A DNA stretch of 64,000 nt from Deuterostichococcus epilithicus. Lineage: Eukaryota; Chlorophyta; Trebouxiophyceae; Prasiolales; Stichococcaceae. Positions within the stretch are counted from its first letter, which is position 1; each line of letters begins with the position of its first letter. The notes beneath the pieces are model-generated. The model saw nothing but the letters and a program-made list of their open reading frames with translations. It was not told where the DNA came from and ran no database searches. Of this stretch, positions 56,501-64,000 are shown one piece after another. The position numbers and the translations under genes are program-made. The stretch spans positions 372,001 through 436,000 of the forward strand of contig JAVTLE010000005.1 in assembly GCA_033439295.1 (NCBI GenBank), read 5' to 3'.

Positions 56501-59500
56501 TGCTTTTGGTGCACGTGTTGCTCTGGCTGCTACATTACGCGCTGCCTTGCGCTGGGGTCTGTGTGCCGTCAGGGATGTGTAGTGATGCTCACCGTCATCA
56601 TCGGCGTCCGCAAATACGCCGGTGCCCGCCGGCATGCCGTGCTCGCCGTCCGCGGGGCGCGCCCAGTCTGGCGTGGCGGCCTGCGGCTGCTGGTGCCGCC
56701 GCGCCGGCTGCGCCGCTGCAGGGCCGCCGCCCGTGAGGGCCGCCAGTGCCGCCGCCAGCTCAGGCGTCATGCCGCTGGCGCCGGCTGCAGCAGGCAGCAG
56801 CGTTCGGGCGGCAGACTGCGGCGCCACAGCTGCTGGTGCCTCAGGCGCCAGCGCCGCAGCCGCCGCCGCCGTCGAGCCGTCTGCAGCTGCGCCGCCAGCT
56901 GCAGGCCTGAGCACTGGTAGCTGTTCCGCCTTGGCAGTTGAGAACTGTGTTGGCTGCTGCAGTTGCACTGGCTGCACCGGCGGCGCCGGTGCAGTGGCTG
57001 CCTGCACTGCCAACTGCGCAGCCTGGTCTGGCGGACGGAGCGGCGGCGGCGCGCCAGCAGGCATGTCTGCCAGCTTGGCAAGTCGCCGCCGCTTCGGCGG
57101 CGTGGGGGCTGGCAGTGACTGCTGCTCCGGCTGCGGATCGTCCGCTGCCGCCGCTGCTGCCGCATCGTGCCGCGGCTGTGACGGCGCCTGCGGCTGCTGT
57201 TCTGATGCTGCAGCTGCCACCGCTGCTTGCTGGTTGCCAGTCGCCGGTGTTCGTGTACCATCCTCCCGCTGACCGGCCGCCGAGGAGGCTGCGCCAACAG
57301 GAGGGGCGACCAGCGAGGCCGGCGCAGCATCCTCCCATGTCCAGTCTTCGGGTTCGGGTGCATCAACCAGCAGCTGCTGCGCCATAGCCTCTGCGTCCGC
57401 AGGTGAACCCAGATGAACATTTGTTGAAAGAGGGCTTAATGAGCCGGACAGCACCCTATGCGCATATATGCCTGCCCTTTTGTCAGTTGCCCCCTCTGGG
57501 AGTCGAACCTGAGACCTCAGTCTACATGTTCTGTTGAAAGAGGGCTTGATGCGCCGGACAGCACCCTATGCGCATAGGACATCACTGCGGATAAAGATCA
57601 AGCAGCCCAAGACTTGTGTGTCTGCTCATGCTGTGGACCTGCTCCTGCACTGGCTGCCGGCACAGAGCAGTAGAGCAGGAGGACAGGAGGGAGCCGCTGA
57701 GATGCACCTGCTGGCTTTGCTGGCTAAGCCGGCTTCAAAGAAGCGCGCTCCATGCGAGACATTCAGCTTGCCTCAGCAGAAAGCACACCTGTCGTGCAGC
57801 CATCGGCATTGCCAGCGCCTCGGGCATTGTTGGCAGCCTCAGCAACCGCCGCCACCGCAGCACGGCCGCCAGTATCCGGCTCTGCTGCGCCGCCGGCGCT
57901 TCCTGCTTCCAGGCCCACGATATCTACGCCCCAGTCGTCTGTGTCGCGCACCTCCGCCGGCCCTGCCGCTTCCTGCTGCCGATTTCCACCTGCTTCCTGC
58001 CGCCGCTGCCGCGGCGGCGGCTCTGCCGCCGCCTGCTCCGCGCTGCCGGCTGCCACAGCTGCTGCGAGCGCTGGTGAGAGAGTAGATGCAGGCGGCTGCG
58101 CCAGCGCTGGAGCGTGGGCCGGGCCACTGTCCTCCCATTCCATTCCATCAGTTTCGCCGGGCGGCAGCACGACAGCATCTGCCTCTTCAGCAGCCCCTGC
58201 TATGTCCGGCTGGCGGGCCGCTGCTGGCAATCCTGCAGCTGAAAGCTGCGGTGACTGGGAGGGGACCTCGAGCGCGACCGCTGCGGCCATCGGCTTGCGT
58301 GCTGGCGCCGCCGCAAACTCAAAGCCCTGCTCGTCGCCGCTGTCGGACAGCTGCCGCTGGCGCCGCCGCCGCTTGAGCGGCGCACCACGCTGTGCGGCAG
58401 CACCGGGTGCGGCCAGCGGCGCTGCCGGTGCGGTTGCCGGCTGCTTCGGCGCCAGGGGCATTCCCGCAGTGGCAGGCGAGCCGGCTGGCGGCTCCGTGGC
58501 AGGGCCTGCGGTGTCGGCGGCGGGCAGCGTGAGCGGGCCATCGGCATCGAACCACCCCAGACCGTCACTGTCATCCTCGGCGGGCGGCCGCGTGATCTCT
58601 GCGCAGGCACCAGTACAGTAATCACCTGGCTCAGCATGCTTTGCGCTTTTCACATTTGATGTGTAGCTGCTTTCGCCAACGGAACAAGGTCGTTCCACTT
58701 CATGCCCTGGCCCGGGGCGATTTTTGCATGACTCAGGGCAACGCGCTTATTGAAAAGCTGTTTCAAAAAGCCTTCAGCTTTCAGCCTCTGCAAATTCTCG
58801 AATTGGCACATGGTCAAACCTCCCCGAATCCACTGTGAAGCACCTCCCGACGGCATGTCCTCGAGGCTGGCCGCAATGGCCGCCTGCACGTCTGCGTCCT
58901 CATCGGCGACGGCGGCGGCGCCGCCTCCCGTGGTGGCCGGCGCCTGCGGCTTTTCGCCCCACTCCCCCAACTTACGGCCACCCTGCGGCGCAACAGGAAT
59001 GATGTCATTGGACCAGGAGGCTTCCGGGGCTGCACAGTGGTGACTGTGCATTGTCACAACCAAGGTCAGGGCCCTGATATCGGGGAAGGCATGCCAGTCA
59101 CTGCAGCAGCGGCCTGGCCATAGCTGCGCACGGCACGCGGCACCAGCTGCGCGTGCTTTAAAATGCGCGAATGTGTGTGCACCGTCACCCTGGAGCATGT
59201 CGTTCAGGCGCTAGCAGCGATGCTGCCAATATGCAAAAGAGGCGCAGACCAGCCTTGAAGCCGTGGCTCGTGATCCAAAAGCGCTGCCGCTGCTGCATCT
59301 TTCACCTTCCAGTCGCAGCTCCAAAGCGCATGGATGGCTCTGGCAGTGACAGAGGAGTCACAGACGAACCTTGAAGCCGTGGCTGGTGCTCCAGAAGCGC
59401 TGCCGCTGCTGCATGCGCACACGCCACGCCGGCAGCGGGTTGCCATCGGTGTCGAGGCCGTCCACACTCGCTGCCAGCCGCTGCTGCTGCTGGTGGCTGC

Positions 59501-62500
59501 CCAGGTCGCCGCTGCCGACGTCCTCCCACTCCACATCGCCATCCTCGTCTTCCTGCTTCGCCTCGCCGCCGCCTGACCATTGAGATGACGAATGATTATT
59601 GGCATGGCATTTGTCAACGGGAGGGCTCGGCTCTGCCGAGTGAGTCTCTCACTGTCAGACCTGCATCACGCAGCCATCGTGTCCGCAGCACCTTGATAGC
59701 AACTTGCAAAGTTCTCCATTACGCCCAGCCGGATTTGTTTGTCCCTTTCGTAAGTGCATTGCAGGTGCATCTCCCCCACCTGCTCAGCCACATCGTTCCC
59801 TGCGCTTGTCTAAGAGACGAGGAAATGCCCATTGCATCTCCGTCACAAGCAGGAAGCAGACATGCCTCGCAAATAGACCATTACCTGTGAGGGCACCGGT
59901 GGGCAGCTCAAAGCTGATGTCCAGCGCCGCTTCCTCTGCTTCCTGCTGCGAGCCGTCCGCTGCCACCGCCGCCTCCGCCGCTGCCGCCTCCGCCTCCGCG
60001 TCATGCAAGATATACTCGCGGCCCTGCTCCGATGCGATATGGCGGCCCTGGAGCAGCAAACAACGGTATGCTTGCCCATCTGCATCAGGCATTGATGTAT
60101 ATGACACCGTGCTGCCATCAGAAGCAATGCCTCGCAATGCATCAAGAGCACCGACCTTGACATGGACCCTGAGGAGCAGGCTCGCGGAGATGGTCTGGTT
60201 TGCAGGACAGATAGATGCACGAATGGTAGGTGAAAGCAGCACCTGCACACCGCCAGGCGCATCGCTGCCGATGGCATCCCGCACGCTGTCGAGCTGCCGC
60301 CTGCGGCACCAGGCGCCGCAGGGGTATCAGCGCTCAAGAAGGGTGCGGCTGCCGAAAGATGTCCACAGGCGAGCAGAGGCAGAATTGCGGGGCTTTCTTC
60401 AGGGCCAATATGCCGCCGCAGGCCGTGACGTGGTCACAAAGAAGAAGAGCACGAGCTCATGTGAGGAAGGTGTGTGAAGGCGCCTAGCGCGTCTGTGCGT
60501 CGCACTGACTCATTCCTTCGAAGCCTCAGCATCAGCATCTTGGGCGGAAGGTTGGGCACGCTGGCCATGGGGAGTGTTTGCATCTGGAAAAGCTGGGGAA
60601 GCTGGCGGACAGGTACCTGTAGCAGTTCCAACAGGTCACATTTCTATTTAGACCCTACCTGAAGTTGCTGGCTTTGAGGAACGTCTGCATCTGGAAGGTG
60701 GAGAAGTCGGCGGGCACTCCGGAGCGCTCCACGAAACGCTCGCGGTTGTGGGCGTTTTGCGACTCGCGCATCTTGAGCAGCATCTCGTACTGCACCGACG
60801 GCGCAAAGGTGGACAGCACCGCCGGGTCCACCTCGCCACCCTGGAGCATAATCTCGACATCAGGTTTTTCCAGGCGACGGTGAAGGAGGGATGATCTTGC
60901 GGTCAGTGTCCCATGCGATTCCCTGCTGCAAGATTCTCGTTCGAGCTCGCTCATGCACAACCCGTCCCCCATGGCGCCTGGCGGACGCTGCCCCAGGTGC
61001 CTCCCCCGCCTGCTCCCTCCTTCGTTCTGCACTCCGGATACGGCCTAAGACCCCCATGCGCAGCCGGCAGCCAGCCTGTACCTCAGGCACCAGGTCCAGG
61101 ATCTCGTCCGAGTCGCTGTCCCCGCTCTGCGGCTCCTCTGCGGGGTCGGCCACCGGCAGCCCTGCGGCGCGCCGCCCGTCCCGTTCCGCACGCTGCTGCC
61201 GCTCCTCCTGAAAGCGGCGGCCCGCCTCGGCCGCGGCGCCGGCGCCGCCGCTGCGCAGNGGCCGCTCGCCGCTCGACGGGCCCGCCTCATGATCGTTGGT
61301 GGCTGCGCCGGCGCCGCTCGAGGGGTCTGAACCCTCGCGGGCGTTTGCAGAGGCGCCCGTGCTGCCACGGAAAGCCTCCCACTCCTGCGCGGCAGGCAGA
61401 CGGCCAGCGTCGGAGGTGTGGGGCTCTCACAACCGCGTGTGCTCGAGCTGAGAGTTGTCCGCACAGGTGAGCATGGGCAGCCCTGAGACGTGCAAGCAGA
61501 CAACAGAACCACCTGTACGGGCAAACACCACACAAACAGCCAGCACAGAGGATCAAACAACAGAGAGGAGGCTGCTCTCACCGCCTCCTCGTCGCTGCCG
61601 GCAGCGGCCAGCCGTGCCGCAAGCGCCGCATCGCCAGACACATCCGGCGGGAAGCCGTCGCCCGGCCCGGCGCCGCCGTCGGCTTCTTCATCAGGCAGCG
61701 CCGGGTCCCACTGCACCTTGCGCTTGGAGCCTGCTGCAGCGTGGGCCAGTGTCAGCACTCGGGATTGCATGTTTTGTTGCTCGCGTGCCCAGCGAGCGCC
61801 CAGAGCGGTGTGAACAATGGTCCGCATCGTATCGCGTCGCCCCATCTGCCTCGCGGTGCTGCGGTGCACATGCTCCCTCACTTTGCGTGCAAAGACCATG
61901 ATGTCGATGATTCCAAGTAAGTCGCCAGTGCACTAGACACTGCTCAGCTGGATACAGACCGACCTGCGCGCGCGCCAGCGGCCGGGGGCCGCGCGGCGGG
62001 TGGCGGCATCTCGGCCGCCTCCGCAGCGGCGGCGTGCGCATCCGCAGGCGCCTCCTCGTCCTCGTCCGCCTGCAGCTGCACGACTGGCAGCTGCGGCGCC
62101 CCTGCTTCCCGCTGCCATGATAACGCCGCCGCGTCTGCTTCCTGCTGCCGCGCCAGCTCCGCCGCCGACTTGGCCTCCCACTGCTCCGCCAGCTGCCGCT
62201 CCTCCTCGGGCGTGAAGCCCTTGCGGCGGCGGCGGCGCTTCGGCTTTGGCGCGGGCTGCGGCAGCCCCGCGACCTGCCTGATGGCGTGCTGCCTGATGCG
62301 GAGCGTGCTGCAGCTCAGGCCGGGCTGCCGGAACGCTGCTGGGCTCGATTCCGTGAAGATTGCGAGATGTTCTCCAGGGTCACGACAACCATTGCCGCTT
62401 CATAACAGCGGTGGCTGTCCGATGCACGTGAGCAAGGACTGCAAGCACTGCTGGAGCCACGATTGTGAATGTCCATCATCTTTCTGGTCATCTCATTCGA

Positions 62501-63197
62501 AGTTGAGCACGCACTTGAGCTGGGCGAGCAGCAGCTTCTCGGCGGTCTTGCGCAGCTTGACGCCGGAGGCCTCCTTGCGACGGCGGCGCGCAATCAGGGT
62601 GCGCCGCTTCAGAGTGGGTGTGACGCCGTCGAAAACGAAGATGGGCCGCACCCGGTGGAACAGCAGCCTGCAAGGTAGGATTAAACTCGACATGTTGGCA
62701 CAAGCGTGTATGCGGGTACGGTGTTCTGAGAAGGCAGGAGACACGGCACAGGGATGGGGCAGACACCGTCTGCTCAGTGTCGCACTTGCAGATGCGTCGA
62801 AAGAAGCCGATCAGGTGGGCGTTGCGCACGAGGTCGCCCTCCTGGTTGCGCATCGCCTTGATGAATTGCACCAACCAAATCGACGCATCTGCAGTGCCAG
62901 ACATGCAGTTCTGGTGGCACGCTCTAGTAACGCCTCGTCGATCTAGTACGCCCCGTCGACATGCTGGTATGCCTACCAGTTGATTTCAAACCCGTTTGAT
63001 ATCCGTGACGATTCGGACGTGAGAGGAACTGGTGTGCTGCAGCGCTATACACATGTGCGGGGCCGAAGTCATGCATTCTGCACTGCTCCGGCGTCAGTGC
63101 CACCCTCACCAACTGCGAGCCGCTTGTGGCCGAGCGCCTCGATGTTCACACGGCGCCCCACCGGCTCCAGCAACTGCCACAGGCCCTGGACTCCCAT
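50529..63197 (-). CDS. XPG/RAD2/UVH3 structure-specific endonuclease
   Basis: FEN1-superfamily nuclease that makes the 3' incision in nucleotide-excision repair in the nucleus. Twenty-three exons: 63197-63110, 62888-62786, 62667-62515, 62292-61964, 61730-61582, 61384-61082, 60840-60659, 60300-60243, 60047-59885, 59572-59370, 58982-58844, 58598-57789, 57390-56593, 56428-56184, 55531-55436, 55164-55064, 54631-54492, 53903-53754, 53334-53232, 52851-52695, 52009-51884, 51530-51384, 51068-50529; 1760 residues, all phases consistent. The ATG has a perfect GCCACCATGG context and begins [17 protein letters not shown]. The N-domain (residues 1-114) keeps the catalytic Asp of LAVDAS and FVFDG. A long acidic, Ala/Pro-rich spacer follows, with [13 protein letters not shown]-type blocks and one UIM-like motif ([15 protein letters not shown]). 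The I-domain (about 1242-1403) has [21 protein letters not shown] and [14 protein letters not shown], so all key acids are present. The tail is Arg/Gly-rich. One N occurs at 61259. Confidence 0.96.
51932..52130 (-). repeat. Echo of XPG exon 21 in the preceding intron
   Basis: Exon 21 ([18 protein letters not shown]) has an upstream imperfect copy at about 52086-52150 that would read [19 protein letters not shown], offset 154-160 bp with a small indel. Confidence 0.7.
52394..52713 (-). repeat. Two echoes of the end of XPG exon 20
   Basis: The exon end encoding [11 protein letters not shown] (ctgactccagcccagcttg on the plus strand, 52695-52713) recurs at 52518-52536 (offset 177 bp) and, weaker, at 52394-52410 (a further 124 bp), each inside the following intron. 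Confidence 0.8.
52821..52920 (-). repeat. Echo of the start of XPG exon 20 with its acceptor
   Basis: The first 30 bases of exon 20 ([10 protein letters not shown]) and its acceptor are copied exactly 60 bp upstream ([10 protein letters not shown]). The copy at 52881-52917 is preceded by its own CTGCAG acceptor in the same phase. Confidence 0.85.
54226..54558 (-). repeat. Three tandem units of about 130 bp at the end of XPG exon 17
   Basis: The exon end at 54492-54558 ([22 protein letters not shown]) has a copy at 54362-54425 in the intron, offset 130 bp. The run from 54382 to 54428 is identical over 46 bases to 54512-54558. A third, worn copy lies at about 54226-54300. The middle copy has its own acceptor-like CTGCAG and a donor-like GTGCGC, so it is shaped like a 64-base exon. 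Confidence 0.9.
54627..54719 (-). repeat. Echo of the acceptor of XPG exon 17
   Basis: The 14-base run tgtgcctgcgggtg that covers the exon 17 acceptor (54627-54640) recurs at 54706-54719, offset 79 bp, in the preceding intron. Confidence 0.6.
55516..55656 (-). repeat. Echo of the start of XPG exon 15 with its acceptor
   Basis: Twenty bases across the acceptor (55516-55535) are repeated exactly at 55637-55656, offset 121 bp, with weaker similarity continuing into the exon ([11 protein letters not shown] versus [11 protein letters not shown]). Confidence 0.85.
56065..56214 (-). repeat. Echo of the end of XPG exon 14
   Basis: The exon end encoding [11 protein letters not shown] (gactgccgcagctgcttc at 56197-56214) recurs at 56091-56108, offset 106 bp, within the following intron, where it would read [13 protein letters not shown]. 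Confidence 0.8.
57423..57577 (-). repeat. Tandem 43-base repeat in XPG intron 12
   Basis: The segment starting gttgaaagagggcttaatg at 57423 recurs at 57533 with two changes over about 43 bases, offset 110 bp. It is not exon derived. The tRNA-like fragment lies between the copies. Confidence 0.85.
57488..57521 (-). other. tRNA 3'-half-like fragment in XPG intron 12
   Basis: On the minus strand the sequence contains CTCAGGTTCGACTCCCAGAG followed by GGGGCA. This has the shape of a T-arm (TTCGACT loop) and a 3' acceptor strand. No matching 5' half, D-arm or complementary acceptor strand is found upstream, and the T-stem pairs imperfectly, so it is at best a relic. Confidence 0.3.
59253..59414 (-). 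repeat. Echo of the end of XPG exon 10
   Basis: The last 46 bases around the end of exon 10 (59369-59414, [13 protein letters not shown]) are copied at 59253-59298 with four differences, offset 116 bp, inside the following intron. Confidence 0.9.
60551..60706 (-). repeat. Echo of the end of XPG exon 7
   Basis: The exon end encoding [15 protein letters not shown] (60664-60706) has a worn copy at 60551-60601 in the following intron that would read [12 protein letters not shown]; the run tgcatctggaa is offset 107 bp. Confidence 0.7.
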
Positions 63198-64000
63198 GGT
63201 GGCTACAGACGCGCGTCAGCTGCCCAAGCTCAATTGCAGTAGGTGCGGTGCGTCCGGCTGCACGTAAGGTGACTTTGACGGATGACTGTGGTTCTGATGG
63301 GAATCTTGGAATAAATCAGCACGGTAACAAGGCCGAGCAGCGAGCAACATGTCCCTGTACGTTACAAAGTCTTACGGTAGTTGCGCCATAGGGCCGCTAC
63401 AGCCAGCACATGACGAGGATTGGGACAACGCAAGTTTGCAGCGCTATGTGCGAATGTGCAGGCTGTGTGCAAACCTGCCTCTGGGCTCTGATCATGCTGT
63501 GCTTTGCTTGCAAAAACGGGGGTGCAGTTCACTACCCTGTTGCTGATGATGATGTGCTGTCCGCCCAGGTGAGCACAGTATCGCACTCTATGGTGTGATC
63601 TGCTCACGGGGGGGCCAGCACGTCAGGAGCGGTCGTGCCGCAAGGGGACGGACGCGGCCGCGCGGTCTGCCTGGGTGCAAACTGGCCCGCTTCCCTGCCT
63701 GAGGAAGGGCTGGTTTGAAAGCGCCTGCCAGCCGGGGGAGGACCCCCGGCGACCCGGCGGCATGCACCCGCTCATTGCGTACAGCGTGCATGGCGCAGCC
63801 TCGCGGCTGCTGTGCGTCGGTGGTCGCGTCGCCACTCACTCGGCAAGGTGAAAACCTGGGAATCGGATGTTTGCAGCTGATCTGGTCTAATGCCGCCACA
63901 GCTGACAGGTCTTCATCCGTCATTTGCTTCAAGCCCATAACAGCACTTCCGGGCTTGCAATGTGCTGAGGCAGCAGATCAGGGTCCGCCAAGCCGAGCAA
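63198..64000. other. XPG upstream region
   Basis: Promoter and 5' untranslated region of XPG, and possibly part of a neighbouring gene cut by the window end. A minus-strand frame starting near 63938 (MGLKQMTDEDLSAVAALDQ) begins plausibly but turns Arg/Pro-rich and has no recognised domain. Confidence 0.4.

Noticed and set aside
57488-57521. A complete tRNA gene
   Set aside because: No D-arm, anticodon stem or complementary acceptor strand upstream; only a 3'-half-like segment, kept as a low-confidence feature.
63588-63938. A new gene starting MGLKQMTDEDLS on the minus strand at the window end
   Set aside because: The frame becomes Arg/Pro-rich and has no domain or splice partner in the window; not enough to call.
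1-64000. CRISPR arrays, phage or bacterial defence systems, operons
   Set aside because: The window is intron-rich eukaryotic DNA; the repeats found are exon-derived or simple, and there are no spacer-like arrays.
1-64000. Retroelements, LINEs or DNA transposons
   Set aside because: No reverse transcriptase, integrase or transposase motif and no long terminal or inverted repeats were recognised.

Overview
This window is nuclear DNA of a GC-rich green alga, most likely a trebouxiophyte of the Chlorella/Auxenochlorella/Coccomyxa type. The evidence is short exons split by many 100-500 bp introns, donor sites dominated by GTGCGY and GTGAGY, and a plant/alga gene set (hydroxyproline arabinosyltransferase, HSA32-like proteins, LEA, FAS1, yippee). 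The taxon is an inference; there are no rRNA genes, organelle genes or bacterial operons. I rebuilt gene models by hand from translated homology, splice consensus and reading-phase agreement. Exon coordinates are mine, and single-base slips are possible.

Layout. 0.96-4.04 kb (-): GPI8/PIG-K, the catalytic subunit of the GPI transamidase. 4.40-9.98 kb (+): a membrane-anchored hydroxyproline O-arabinosyltransferase, sharing a 359 bp divergent promoter with GPI8. 10.53-14.07 kb (+): an alpha/beta hydrolase with a probable mitochondrial presequence. 15.18-16.40 kb (-) and 16.82-18.83 kb (+): a yippee-like zinc protein and a probably mitochondrial group-3 LEA protein, again divergent. 19.36-24.57 kb (-): two tandem HSA32-like genes, one decayed and one with a single in-frame TGA. 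25.47-26.77 kb (-): a protein made of four CxxC...CxxC zinc repeats, with a worn copy at 27.6-28.2 kb. 28.96-32.24 kb (+): a secreted leucine-rich-repeat protein. 32.95-35.83 kb (-): a third, intact HSA32-like gene. 36.7-38.2 kb (-): a FAS1 (fasciclin) domain gene with an unresolved 5' part. 40.2-42.7 kb (+) and 42.9-44.8 kb (-): two convergent genes for unidentified, mostly helical proteins. 45.62-49.45 kb (-): a type II membrane protein of an algal family, perhaps a Golgi glycosyltransferase. 50.53-63.20 kb (-): a 23-exon XPG/RAD2/UVH3 repair endonuclease of 1760 residues, rebuilt in full with every intron phase consistent.

How the genes relate. There is no operon logic, but two themes recur. 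One is cell surface and secretion: GPI anchoring, Hyp arabinosylation, FAS1, LRR and the Golgi-type protein. The other is stress: LEA, three HSA32-like loci and XPG.

The most unusual feature is structural. Many exons have an imperfect tandem copy of their own end or start lying about 60-190 bp away inside the neighbouring intron, often with its own splice-site-like sequence. I call these splice-junction echoes. They occur in at least four unrelated genes (GPI8, HPAT, LEA, XPG) and at ten sites in XPG alone. Non-canonical GC-AG introns are also frequent.
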